Shown here: positions 31,375-43,544 of the stretch, in pieces
How positions within the stretch are numbered: the first letter of the stretch is position 1
Layout: every line of letters starts with the position of its first letter
Assembly: GCF_000091045.1 (NCBI RefSeq)
Contig: NC_006670.1
Location: 1 to 64,000 of the forward strand
Origin: Cryptococcus deneoformans JEC21
Taxonomy: Eukaryota; Basidiomycota; Tremellomycetes; Tremellales; Cryptococcaceae
Reading direction: 5' to 3'
Length of the DNA: 64,000 bases
Program-made: the position numbers and the translations under genes
The notes under the pieces: model-generated
The model's database searches: none
Told to the model about the DNA's origin: nothing
Seen by the model: the letters and a program-made list of their open reading frames with translations, nothing else

Positions 31375-34116
31375 TCATCCTTGTATCTTAGCAGCAGCAA
31401 GCGCCAACAGCTCTACACCGTCTGCAGCTCTCTGTAGTTCGTCCCTATCCTCCCCTTTTTCCCTTCCTCCCATCTGCCCCGCCCCTTGTCCGGGCGGGGT
31501 CCAGAGCGAAAATGGAATGTCCCTGGAAACATACTTTGCCTTTTGATTTTGGTTTTGTGTATGGACGTGGTTTTGCGTATGGACGTGGTTTTGAGTATGG
31601 ACGTGGTTTTGGGTATGGTCGTAGTGCTCGTGATCATTGTAATCGGCTTCCCGCTCGATCTCACCAGACGTCTTGGGTGTAGGGTATGGATGGTAGTATC
31701 CTCTCTGTTCCCCTTCCCATTCTCGCTCTCGTTCGTCCTCTTTTTTCCGCTCTCGTTCCCGTTCACCACCTGCACTCCCACTACTCCTACCAAAAAGATC
31801 CCATTTCCAAAATCGTCCTGTCCCAACTCTGGCAGTTCGGGTGTGATGGGACGTCCATTCGCTTGAGGATTTATTTTTGTTTGCCGTTGATGTGGATATT
31901 AATACAGTTGCCGATTCTGGGAATGGTGCCGATACGGAGGTTGGTGCGGAAGTAAAGTTGGACAATGCTGAGGATGGCGCTGATGGCACTGATGCAGGGC
32001 AGGACGAGGATGGATCTAACTGGCGGAGGTCGACAAGTGATATGGGACGTTGTTCCTCTCTCTCCTTCCCTCGCTCTCGTTCTTGCGCGAAGACTCGCAC
32101 ACCAAACGGCGTGACTGAATCCCTCACCCGCTGTTCCCTATCCCTCTGCTCATCCCCATCACGTTCTTGGTCCATCAATTCGGGCGCATGTGGCAATGCT
32201 CCTCGACTGTGAGATTGCATGTGAGCAAAAGTTGGCACAGAAAGAGATATACCTAATCGAAGATGAGGATCGCGCTTATACTCGGGAAAATGAGTGTAAA
32301 GGGAGGGAGAAGGAGAGCGGGTGTATTCGTTTGCTAGTATCGGTCGTGCACGCTCTAGTGTGTGCTCGTGTCGACGCTCATGTGGAAGCTCGTGCTCGTG
32401 TGGGTGCTGGTGAGGGCGAGAGTGTGGGTATAATTGAAAATAAGGCTGATAAGAAGCCGAAACAGCACCAGAACCAGAAGGAGGAAGAGGAGGTTGCGAA
32501 AGACGATACCTCTTTACCGACCGAACCGGCCGAGCAGGGGGGTCCCAAAGTGTTTCCGTAGTATACATATCATTTATGTTGTGCGTCTGTGAATGAGGAT
32601 AATGGGGGTGAGGGTGAGTGGGGGAGAAGGAAGAAGGAAAATAAGTGGCGTGAGCGTTGGGTTGAGGGTAGGGATGACGATGGGATAGACCACCAGCACG
32701 ACCATCCACTTCAATCGCGTCGTTTTCCATCTCATTTTCGAGTTCTGAACGCAAAGAACGTTTAAGCTTGCGAGCGGTTTTGCCAGTGAGCTGTTTTCGA
32801 GGTTTTTATCAGTTCCATTTATCTCCAGTCCGAGTCCGAATCCAATAAAAAGAACTGAGGGACGAGGGAGATTGCGAACGTACCTTGTCATTCACGGTCC
32901 AATACCCACCCTTCCCACTCCCGCCTTCATGAGTTGGCCGCTCGGCGTTGATAAAGCAGTCATTAAGAGAGAGGTTGTGTCTTATCGAATTCTATATTCC
33001 ATTTCATTACACCATATCAGAATCAATTTTACACTCTGAACGGTCGGGGTGAGGGAGATGTGAATGGGGATAGGAATGACGGAGAACTGAACAAAACATA
33101 CCTTCCACGTAGAGCCTGCTGCTTTATGCCACGGCCAGCGTTCTTCGATCGCTTGGTATATCTATCAGAAAAAAGTGTTAGGTAGAGGTATCGTGAATTT
33201 GGACTATACGGAAAGTAGAGGGAGGGTGGTGGGTTTTAAAAAAAGCAACAGACGTACTTGGGCAAGAGTCATCATCTTTCGAGGAGAAGCTGCAATGACT
33301 AGACGTATGGCTTGGACGTGTGTCATGTCAGGCCGATAATCTATGTCTTTGGATCAGCATACTGGTAAAGAGAACCCCGAGAGGGAGAAGGAAAGATAGA
33401 GATGGAAAGATTAAGGACTTACCATTCCCATCCCGGTCATACGCATACCTGAATAACTCTCCTGCACCTTTCGCCAACTCACCCACTTGCTCCCATCTCC
33501 TCCAAACCGCTTCACTCATCGTCATCGGCTTCCCATCACCCTCTTCGCCGCCACCATCATCATCAACATCCATATCCACATCAACATCAACGCCGCACCT
33601 CCCATGAGCGCCATTCCGGAACCTGGAAAGATCAGAATGGTTAAACTGGAAACCTAGGGGGTTGGGAGCAAAGACATAATTGGACACGGGGATACCTAAC
33701 GCTTGGACAGTAGGGTCTGAGAGACGGGGCAGAGCGCGGATGGGTCGGACTTGAACTTTGAGGGATGGAGATGGGAGTGGGGATCGAGGTCGGGAGGGCG
33801 GCGAGGGCGAGGGCGAAGGAGAGGTTCTTACCGGACAGACCCGAGGCTCATCATCCGCTTTTGCTGGGACACCGTCTGGATCAAGTTCATCGACCCTTTG
33901 CTGGTCCTGATACTTTCGGTGGTGGTGACCTTGGCCATAACCATCAGCTCTCCGATAATTAGGCTGCACCTCTCTCATTGAGATTTTATGTTTCGCAGCA
34001 CGGTATTTAGGACTGATAATAGTCGATGGGTCCGGGGAGATGGGAGAGAGGGGAGGTCGGGGAGATGAAATTGCCAGGCAAGAAGTGGGAGATACACCTG
34101 GGGTGAGAGTGGCCAT
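31375..34116 (-). CDS. Forkhead-domain transcription factor
   Basis: The start at 34116 lies in a strong GCCGCCATGG context. A Pro/Ser-rich N-terminal part ([13 protein letters not shown], an acidic [12 protein letters not shown] run) precedes a forkhead DNA-binding domain spread over several exons: [61 protein letters not shown], then [10 protein letters not shown]. The helix-3 motif [10 protein letters not shown] is intact, so DNA binding is expected. The ~480-residue C-terminal part is His/Pro/Ser-rich and low-complexity, with an 18-bp repeat encoding HTQNHV units. The nuclear target genes are unknown; I cannot assign it to a specific Fkh, Hcm1 or Fhl1 class because no FHA domain is seen and the flanks are divergent. 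Confidence 0.9.
31553..31624. repeat. 18-bp tandem repeat inside the forkhead gene
   Basis: About four units of TTTTGNGTATGGACGTGG are read on the plus strand. On the coding strand they encode HTQNHV hexapeptides. The unit length is a multiple of three, so copy number can vary without frameshift. Confidence 0.85.
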
Positions 34117-35861
34117 GGCGGTAGAGACAAGAATGGCGTGGGAGAGCGTTGTAATGGAGACACATACATTAGTACACACCCAGGAGCTGCTCCAGCCCAT
34201 CGGCCATAGCACACAGCATACATCACATCGCATCCCATTCGCAACATAAGCCGGGAGATGTATTGCTGGTTGTTTTGTTTTGATGCGCGATCGACCCTTG
34301 ATGGAAAAGAGATAACCCAAAGGACCCCACCCGCTCCAGAAGCCACCAAACGGGGAACCCAGGTTAGAGCATAGCTTGGGAATCCACGTTTAGTGCCTAG
34401 CCCATCGCGAATAGTGACCACAAAGGGAGGGGAAAAGGTCTGTGCGTGTGTATGTTGATGTCTCAGAAACAAAAAGCTGACATCGTCAACCTCACAATCC
34501 TAAACATCTCCCGTCGGCTTCCTACGCTATATGATTTGATCCCGCCCTGCTATGACGACCGAGAATCCCTCGTCCTTACTTCCTCTCCCTTCTGCATCTT
34601 GCCCTCTCGAGACATGTAAGAAACCCAAACCCCCGACAGCGCCCTAATCCATTCTTATACCACAAAGCACTTTTGTGTATCCCGGCTCCTCTTTCGGAAA
34701 CAATCCCGATCAACCGTCAACGTTCCTACTACGTGCTCTGCGCACTGATTCTGGTTACAGATATTGATTAATCAGCAATCGACCCTTTACCTGGCCCTAC
34801 GTGACTGCCATATGGTTCCCTCCTTCCGCCTTGCGTCGTTCCGCAACTCTGAACAACTGCGCCGAGCAACTCTGAACAACTGCGCCGAGCAACTCTGAAC
34901 AACTGCGCCGAGTAGCCCGAGGAATCCGTGTTCCCCATCTGCCATCGGAAGGATCAACAAACTGCCCCCCTCTCCCCACAGGCCCCCAAATTGAACGAAC
35001 AATCCACATCCTACACAAACCACAAACAATGTGTAACGCGTTACTCGTACTGCGTACCTTTATGCGTTATACAAGTATCATACACGCCACACACAATCCA
35101 TCACCTGAACGCCCCTTCCGAGTCAAGAATCAAGAATAGCCAGTGGGCGCAAAAGAACCTTTGCCTCAATCTCTCACAGATCTCGACATCCAAACATCAA
35201 GCTAATAAGCTATAAACACGTTATGCATTACCTCAATCCCCAATTGTCGATTCGACTATACTTGTCGTTTCTTTCTCGACACTCACCAACAAACGATCTC
35301 AAGGGTCCGAACCATTCATCCTATTCTCGGCTAATACGGTATGCTCAAACACTCAAAACGATAACCTCAACCATCAACAATCTTTGATTTCACGGTTCGC
35401 GAGGCCGTGACGGATGGTCATGTATCAAAGGGCAAATCGGGGCAAGGTATCTGTCATTTTCATCTCATCTGCTTAACAGGTGAGCTTGAGCATCATCTCC
35501 AGTAGCTTGGGTATTGCCGGTTGCTGGCGTCGTCAGCCGTCGTTGAACTGTTCAAGAGTCCAGAGTTAGAGTTACAGATGTGCCCTAGACCTCTCTTACC
35601 TTGGCCCTGACTATGCACACATCTTATCTTTGATGCATGATCCAACATCAACATGGTCCCATTCTGTACTTTTCTTTTGAACGTGGTAATCCGATAAATG
35701 TGAAGAATTCAGCCAAAAGTTCTCTACCCGAAAATCCAAATTACGTAAACTCTCTATACCGCACCCATAAGTCCATCTCCGTTCCCACGCCTCGGAGGTG
35801 GATGTTGTATTCCGTCTTGTCAACAAATCAACAACCATAATTAACAAGCAGCGAATAAACC
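34117..35861. other. 1.7-kb divergent intergenic region between two transcription-factor genes
   Basis: This lies between the forkhead (-) and Zn2Cys6 (+) starts. It contains a triplicated 23-bp element and otherwise short spurious frames. Both promoters and long leaders are likely here. Confidence 0.6.
34843..34911. repeat. Three exact 23-bp tandem repeats
   Basis: Units at 34843-34865, 34866-34888 and 34889-34911 begin GCAACTCTGAACAACTGC and end GCCGA, with no mismatch. They lie in the promoter region shared by two divergent regulators. Confidence 0.9.
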
Positions 35862-38540
35862 ATGGCAGGATATGACGCCCGGTACGGCAACCCGCTGGAC
35901 CCCATGTCTGGTGGCCGGCCATCGCCTCCTGAAACCTCGCAGCAAGATGCGTACGAGTACTCCAAACACGGCAGCAGCTCGGGTTACCTCGGGCAGCTAC
36001 CGCTTGGTGCCGATTCTGCGCAAGCGGAGACTGCTTCTGCTTTGCGGACGCTGTTTGGCGAGGGCGCCGACGTGCAGGCTTTGCAAGAACCTCCGAATCA
36101 GATCAATACCCTGGCTGAAGGTGCCGCGGTGGCGGAGACGGGCGGTGTACTAGGTGGTGATACCACCCGGTCTGACAACGAAGCGCTTGCCATCGACCCA
36201 TCTCTATCCGAACAAGCCGCGCCTGCGCCCAAGGATTCGACGGAAACGCCAGACGACCGATCCCGCTCTCCCTCGTCCGGTAACCACCACCACCACCACC
36301 CGGCCGTCAAACGGAAAGCCACGTCCCGCGCCGGCATGCTCGCACGAGGCGGCGCGTGTGAATTCTGTAAACGTCGAAAACTGAAATGTTCCGCCGAATT
36401 GCCTGCGTGCGCAAACTGTGTCAAGTCGGGCAAGGAATGCGTTTACGCGCAAAAGAAGCAGCGGAGTCGGGTCAAGGTGCTGGAGGATCGGCTGCAAGAG
36501 CTGGAGAAACGGTTGGAGCAAGGTCAGGCCGGGGCGGCGTCGGCGTCTGGGGGCGACAGCGGCGCACACGCTGCGAGCTCGGTGTATACAGCCCCGAGTT
36601 TGGGTTCGGGCGGCGGGAGCGAGCTTACCGTTGAGCAGACGCTTGTCCACAATGTCGATCCGAGTCTCTTACCGCCGAGCGAGTATGACGAGGCCTTTAT
36701 CCTGCACGATTTCGACAGTTTCGCGGATATGCGCAAGCAGGAGACGCAGCTGGAGCCGGACCTTATGACGCTGGCTGATGCAGCGGCGGCGGATACCCCG
36801 GCGGCGGCGGCGGCGGAGACGAACGATCCATGGGCAAAGATGTCTCCAGAGGAGATTGTAAAGGAAATTATCAAGGTTGCCACTGGCGGGAAGGGCGAGG
36901 GCGAGAGGATCATATCGCATCTGTACGTCTATTTTGTATCTACATCTAAACTTTACTTGACGAGAAGAAAAAGAGTGCAAACGTACATGAACTCGACTGT
37001 CAACACGTGGCACCCGCTCGTCATCCCGCCGATGGATCTCGTCAGCCGCGTGTCCCGCACGACGCCGGACCCTATCCACCCCACCCTCCTCCTCTCGCTC
37101 ATCCCCGCTCTGCTCCCTCTATCGCCTATCCAATCGCTCCGCCATCCCGCCATCCCGCTCCTCCTCCTCCCGCACGCGCGCGCCCACTCTGTGCAGGCCA
37201 TCACGCAATCCGACCCCCGCGTGCTCGACACCATCATCGCCGGCGTGTCGCGTGCGTACAGCTTCTTCAACGAGGCGAAGAACATTGACGGGTGGGTCGA
37301 TTGCGTGGCTGCGACGTCGCTCGTGCGCGCCGCGGGCTTGACAAAGCAGGGCGGGGTCGGGGAGAGGTTCGTGCCGGAGGATAGGGTGCCGGCGGAAAGG
37401 CTGGCGAAAAGGAGGAGGGAAGCTGGGTTGAGGGCGTTGATGCATAAAGGCGCGATCGTCCCGCCGCCTGAATCGTGGTACCAGTTTGGCCAGCGAGTCA
37501 ATCTTTTGCAAGTGGTCCTTCTTCATCTCGTTTCCGGAAATTGCAGAGCTGAACTTGACGGTTTTGGTTAGCTGGACCTCTTACATTTGCGATCGGGCAG
37601 CGGCCATCGGCTGGGGTTGGCCTTCGTGTAAGCGCTCCCGTCGCATACTTTCGTTTCGACATGTTTTGCTGACGTACGCAAAGCGTATAATGACGAGGAT
37701 ATCACCACGCCATGGCCTAAAGACGACTATAAATCCGTCCAAGCGCTTTTGGACGACACGACCATCCACACTTTCCTCTCTCCCCTCGCGCCCGCGCCCG
37801 CGCCCGCGACACCCGACTCTGACCTGTGTGCGCAAGCGAAATCCATCACACTGCTCTACCACGCCCAGCGCCTCCTCGATTCCCCGCCAGAGCTGTCCAC
37901 CCCCGAAAAGACACACCGCTTACTTGGCCTGACCGAGGGGTACATGGAGTCTTTAGAAAAGATGAGAGGGCCGAGGATGAGGGCTGGCAAGTTGAGTTCT
38001 GTGTGGATGATTCTGTACACGTGAGTGTTGGTCGGGTTTAGTCTATGCTATACTGAAAATGGGAAAAGGACGATTGCAGTGTTACACTCGAAAGACGGAT
38101 TCGACAAGTGCGACCCGGACGGCGCTGACCAAGTGTCAATCACGCGTGTCGTGGCGGCTGCCGACAAAGTCCTCGAACTCGTCTCCGCCGTCCAAAACAC
38201 TGGCGATACCCATCTCTGTACGTCCATCTCATCACGTCTTGACTAAACATTAACACACGATCAAGCCTCGTGCGACGTCATCTCCTCTGTCCTTTTCCTG
38301 CACCTCGCCCGTCTAATGATCCAATACACAAACCGTCTGCGCCTCCGCGTGCAAGACTCGGCGCTCGTCAGCACGCTCCGGGCGAAAACGGAGTCGTTCA
38401 AGCGCGCGCTCATCGACCAAGGGGAACGACTCGTGTTCGCCCAAGTGGCGGCGCAGATGCTGGAGAACTATCATGTGGGCGCGGAATGGAAGGCGGGGGA
38501 GTGGGAGAGGGCTGACGGTGGGGATTGGCGGGGGGTTTAG
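35862..38540 (+). CDS. Zn2Cys6 fungal transcription factor
   Basis: The gene starts at the ATG at 35862 (AACCATGGCA). A Ser/Ala-rich head with HHHHHP is followed by a complete binuclear zinc cluster with C-x2-C-x6-C-x6-C-x2-C-x6-C spacing: CEFCKRRKLKC, SAELPA, CANC, VKSGKE, C. A coiled coil follows (VKVLEDRLQELEKRLEQ). The middle homology region includes VNTWHPLVIPP, SVQAITQSDPRVLDTIIAGV, WVDCVAATSLVRAAGL and later DRAAAIGWGWPS, LCAQAKSITLLYHAQRLLDS and LMIQYTNRLRLRVQDSALV; the stop is at 38538-38540. The class binds CGG-type half sites in the nucleus and regulates metabolism or stress. Base composition is higher in G+C than in most neighbours. An intron near 36924-36970 is likely but its acceptor is uncertain. 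Confidence 0.88.
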
Positions 38541-38665
38541 CGTATAGTTTAGGGTATCGTTTAGGGGGTTAGAATCTGTTATCCATCTGTTTGATACATG
38601 CAAGATGATTGTAAAGTACGACTGTTGATTTTATCCTACGCCACTTGCAAAATACTCCCAGACCG

Positions 38666-39025
38666 TTACTGTCCGGCGCCCTGCATTTGCTCTGCGACGC
38701 CATTAGCGATGCGGCACCATACGGGGATAACATACCGGCGTTGTGCTCTGCAAACCTCGCGCCGACCCGTTCAGAGTGCTTCAGAAACTTGTCGGTGCAG
38801 TTCTGGACGCAGGTGGTCTTCTCACACGGTTAGTTGGTGGCATGCACGACACAGGGGACGCACCTCGTTGGTGGTGAGGGCTTTACTGGTAAAGTCCTGG
38901 GCACAGGCGTTGAAGCACTTTTCGACGAGGCCGGAGTAGAGACGCATAAAGTCCTGCATCTGCTTCTTCTCGATGACCTTGGACATGTGTGCCTGCTCGG
39001 CGCCGTTGAATTGTGAAAAGTCCAT
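38666..39025 (-). CDS. TIM9: Mitochondrial intermembrane-space chaperone Tim9
   Basis: The model is complement(join(38666..38691, 38736..38820, 38864..39025)), 90 aa, the usual small-Tim length. The twin CX3C motifs are CFNAC and CVQNC, followed by [20 protein letters not shown], which is diagnostic of Tim9. The protein forms a hexameric chaperone with Tim10 that carries hydrophobic precursors to the TIM22 and SAM complexes. The first intron is only 43 nt, with a CTAAC branch point. Convergent with the Zn2Cys6 gene (126 bp) and divergent from HID1 (150 bp between ATGs). Confidence 0.95.
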
Positions 39026-39162
39026 GGTGTGTGTGTGTGTGGAGTGTGGAGAGAGGTGGAGAGATGAAAGAAAGAGGTGAAAAAGAGAGTGTGTACGTAA
39101 TACGCGGGGTAATATAGAGTGGCTCGATGTCTCTGTTGTCTCCCGCACAAGTCTCCCCCAGA

Positions 39163-39175
39163 CCCCCCCCCCCCC
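39163..39175. repeat. Poly-C run immediately before the HID1 start codon
   Basis: Thirteen consecutive C residues end directly at the HID1 ATG, placing a homopolymer in the start-codon context. Confidence 0.85.
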
Positions 39176-42139
39176 ATGTTCAAGTCCCTGCCACAGGCGA
39201 TCGGGCTGCCGTTCCTCTCGCCGGCGGAGGACGCGCAGCTCAAGTTCAAGTCCTCCCCCGCGGGCATCCAGCGCCTCGCGGGCCCGGAGCGGATCCCCCC
39301 CGCGGACACGGCGTACTGGGCGCAGTGGTACTCCCTCTTCCCCTCCCCCCACGACGTCCCCCCCATCGTCCGCCCCCCCGACCTCCGCCACGCCCTCCAG
39401 CACAACCCCGCAAACCTCGCCACCCTCACCACCCACCTCGCACACCGCCTCTTCACCCTCGTCCCCGACCCCCGCTTCCCCCCCGCCCCCGACCTCTGCG
39501 CCCACGCCCTCAGCTGCCTCCGCGTCCTCGGCACCGTCCTCGCCGTCGTCTACGAGGCCGAGGGCGACACCCCCGGAGACAGCTTTGCCGCCACCCATCT
39601 CTGGGCCCGCCAGAAGGCCCCCGCCAGTTCCCACAGCGACACCCAGTTCACGCTCGCGGATTCCGACGACGACGACGCCGAGCTGGACGCCGGCGCGCGC
39701 GCATTCAAAGCCACCCTCGGCCACCCCCCCGCACCCGCGTCCCCGATCAGCGATCCCCTCACCCAGCCCCCCGACGACACCCCACGCCCACAGCAACCAG
39801 ACGAATACCTCCCCTCTCTCGCCGAGCGTCTCTTCAGCTGCGCCATCGACCTCCTCTTTTGCGCCGGCTTCACCCTGCCCCAGAGCGTGAACGGCGAGGA
39901 CGAGGACGATAAAATCAATGCATGTCTCGTCTGCCAACACAGTGAACAAGCTGACTCTTTTCGCAGTACGTCATCTGGGAAAAGGGGGTAGGCAGCACAA
40001 TCCGGATAGGCTCCTCCCCCGAACTGGACCGCAACAAGACGGAAGTTTTACGCATGTCCCCTTTCTCCTCCCGCTGCGCTGCACGCCGCTGACCAACTCT
40101 CCCCCACCCAGGCTTCCTCCTCATCCTCCTCTCCTCCCCGCTCTACACACCCCCCTCGGCCCTGCACACCACCCCCAACCCCCCGCTGTTCACCCTCACC
40201 CACACCCTCGAACGCCGGCTCGTCCTTTCCCTCCTCTGCTCGTTCCTCAACACCTCCCTCACCCGGGACCCATCGTCCTCGGCCGGCGGCGGGATAGGCA
40301 TAGTCGGCGGGCTCGGCAAGCTCGGAGGGTTCGGCGGCTTGGGGCTCAGGGGAGGCGAGGAGCGAAAGGCGCTGGTGAGGGTTTGTATGGCCGTCCTGCT
40401 CGTCGCGCTCGATTACAAGATGGAGGCAAGAGTCGGCCCTGCCGGAGCGCTCGAAGGCGGGTATGCCGGAACGGTGATGAGAGGGACCGGGATGGGAGAA
40501 GGAAAGGAGGAAAACGCGTTTAGGTATTTCCTTTCCAAACTCGTGCGTCCATCTCCCCGCCACTTGCTAAACCGTCACATGCTAAACAATCTGACAAACA
40601 GCACCGCAAAGAAGACTTTACATTCATCCTCGATGGCATCCTCGCCACCCTCGCTGAATACCATACGTCGCTCACCAATGGCTATCTACCCGGCGGCGTC
40701 GGTGTTGGGAAAAAGGATATAGGGTGTCTGCTCCAAACGTGTACGTCTCTTCGCCGTCCCCCCGTTCCTCTTCTGTCCCCGCAGAAAACTAAAATTGTGA
40801 GAACAGACATTCTTCTCTGGCGACTTGTCGACTTGAACAAGCGATTCAAAGCGCATCTCCTCGAACAACCGGGAAAGACGGTAGACTTGGTGGTGTATAT
40901 CCTCGTAACATGCTTGGAATTGAAAGATGATCCCGGTACGTCCCCCCGTCGCCCACCCACTCACTCACTCACCCACTCACTCGCGCAGCCCAAAACGGCC
41001 TCCTCCGCCTCCTCTCCTACCTCCTCCAAACCCTCTCCGCCAACGAACCGTTTGGCAAATCGCTCAACCAGACCATCCGCATACCCGTCCCTGCAAGGTG
41101 GGGGGTGACCGGGAGCGCAGTTGATTTCATGATTGTTGCAAGTCTCCCCGCCTCCCCTTCCCCCCTCCCCGAAAACAAACGCTGATTTCCCCGCAGTCGA
41201 TATACTCTATAGCAACCACCCCGGGCCTGAACCCGCTCTTCCCAGCACTCACCATCTCCATCGCCAACATCTCCCCTTACATCACCAACATTGGCGTCCA
41301 AGCTTCGGCCAGGTTGTTGGGTCTGTTTAAAGCGTTTTCAGCACCGAATTTCTTGTTGGGTGATGAAGGTCACCCGAGGCTGGTTTATTATCTGCAAGTC
41401 GTTTTCTTGTTCCCCCCCGTTGTCGATGTTGACTTTTGGACTTTTTTTACTTTTTGATTGTCTAGACTCGAAACATTCAACTCGGTGCTGTACTACCAAC
41501 TGAACGCGAACCCGAACCTCGTATACGCCATCCTCCGATCGCACAATGATTTCCAGACCCTCGCCACGTTTACGTTGATGTCCGGTCTGAGGGATATCAA
41601 GCGCAGAAAGTTTTTGCGCGCTGCTGCTGGTAAGTCTCCGTCGACTGCCGCTGCTTGACAAACGGAGCCAGGGCTGATAGAGATTTTTCGGGCGTAGCGG
41701 AGAAGAATGGGCGTCCTGGTTCTGCCGCCACGACCAATCCCTCCTCCACCAACAGTCTTTTCACTCGACTAGGCGGGGGTGGGGGCGGGGGTGGACGGGA
41801 CAATGGGATCACCTCGGATGCGGAGATGATTGCTGAAAAAGCCGCATTGTTGGGTCTTGAACCGGAAGAAGAGGATGATGTGCATCTCTCCGGAAGCCAG
41901 AGCCAGGGCCAAGGCGAGGGCCAGGGCCAAGGACAAGGGCATGCGAGCACCCCAAGCGAGGGCGACGTACCATCCCTATCCACCACTCCTACCCCTACCC
42001 CCAACACTACCACCGCCACCGCCACGCCAGACTACGCTTCCAACCCCCCGCCTCCATCACGCAGCATGTCTGAGAAAGCACGGGGCAAGATGCGCGCAAC
42101 AGAATCAACCACCTCCCTCGCCACTACCAACACCCACCC

Positions 42140-42170
<31 letters not shown>

Positions 42171-42770
42171 GGCGGCGGTCAGGAAGAAAGAGTGGAAGAC
42201 GATGAAGAAGAAGAAGAATTGATGAAGATTGCGGCAGCGGGAGTGGGGCCGAATGGGTATGTCCCCACGCAGGAATGGGTTTCCAGCTGGCAAAAGGGGT
42301 ACGTCTCTTCCCATCATCCTCCCACATTCATGCAACCAGCTAACCACAGTCCTCTGCTTTAAAACTAGCCTCCCGCTCGATCCCGTCCTCGTCGCCATCT
42401 CTGAACTGCTACCAAAGATCCGAGAAACCCAACCGCTCGTTGGCGCGCCTAGTGAAAAAGTGTTCAACATCCTCAAAGACGTCGAGCTCGCAGACGTCTT
42501 GCCGCCTGCACCGCCCATTACCCCTAGACGGTTCCAAGTACGTCCCTTTCTTTTTCACTCTCCTCAACCGAACTGACCTTTTGACAGTGGTCGCCCGCAT
42601 CATGTATCTGGCTCACCTCTCTTCTCTGGGGGGATATCTACGTCGCAGGCCTGACAAGTATCGGCTCATGGAAGGATACCCAAGTGAGGTTGTTTGGGAT
42701 CAAGCAGGCGCCTGTGAGGGGACGCGGCGCGCAAGTGGGCAGGGTTTTGAAAATGATGGGTGTTGTTTAA
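39176..42770 (+). CDS. HID1: Hid1/Ecm30-family Golgi trafficking protein
   Basis: The gene starts at the ATG at 39176 and ends at TAA 42768-42770, with multiple exons. The N-terminus [40 protein letters not shown] is typical of the family, as are [72 protein letters not shown] and the C-terminal [20 protein letters not shown]. Hid-1 proteins (S. pombe Ftp105, metazoan HID-1) are peripheral Golgi proteins related to dymeclin. A variable segment near the C-terminus has a run of 13 Gly (about 42139-42180) and acidic tracts. The first exon is extremely C-rich at third codon positions. Joins were not all resolved. Confidence 0.87.
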
Positions 42771-43544
42771 AACGAGACGATTAAGAACATGTCGCAGAAA
42801 AGGGGGGGGAATGAAAGAGAAAAAAGAAAAAAAAACAAGAGTGGTGAGATAGGTATAATTGTGTAGAGGCATTTCGTTCGTTTTCTTTTACAAAAACCCC
42901 TTTTTTTGTGGATATTTGGATTTTCTGTCTCTTCGTAGATATACAGGGGATGCATCTTCTTTTTATCAACCTCGAGTCTAAAAGTTTAAACAGAGGTTCC
43001 CCTATCTGTTATAGCCACTTTGTGGGATGTCTTGGCGTGATGCTTTGATTTACGCTTTTTGTTGGATTTTCTAGTGATATAGCACTCGTCAAGATGGGGT
43101 GTCAATGCAAAAAGTCGTCGAATGTAGGAACAAGTCGATCAGTCACGGCAGTCAAAACACGGACGAACAAAGACGACGACGAGCAGTAAAACGAACAAAG
43201 TAATCGGCGAACAAACCATGAAAATCATCGCAATACGCACAATAGGGTATTATTCTGACACGCAAAAAAACGCAAAAAACGCAAAAAGCCGCTGCTCAAG
43301 AAAAAAAGGCGGCCGCCCAGTTAAAAGTTGTTGGTAAACGGGATGAAAATGATACGGAAAATACGAAAAGAATTGGTATGTAAAATCTAAAATAGACAAA
43401 GGTCAAATAAAGGAAAGAAACCAAAAAAGGCGTTACCGCTGACCACCCCGACAGTCGTAACATCGACATATAAGCGACCTCTTTCATCTTCTCATCATCC
43501 CCGTCGCGAATTCGTCGCTCATCTCCAACCCACGTTCGTAACAC
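42771..43544. other. Convergent intergenic region
   Basis: These are the 3' flanks of HID1 and SPE2. The region contains A-rich tracts and a short ACGCAAAAAA repeat near 43260-43290. No gene seen. Confidence 0.6.

Noticed and set aside
31486..31866. Plus-strand hydrophobic frame (VVLxMDVVL repeats)
   Set aside because: Produced by the 18-bp repeat read antisense to the forkhead gene.
39127..39912. 261-codon Pro/Arg-rich plus-strand frame and long minus-strand frames over HID1 exon 1
   Set aside because: These are shadow frames caused by the extreme C-rich composition of the real HID1 exon.
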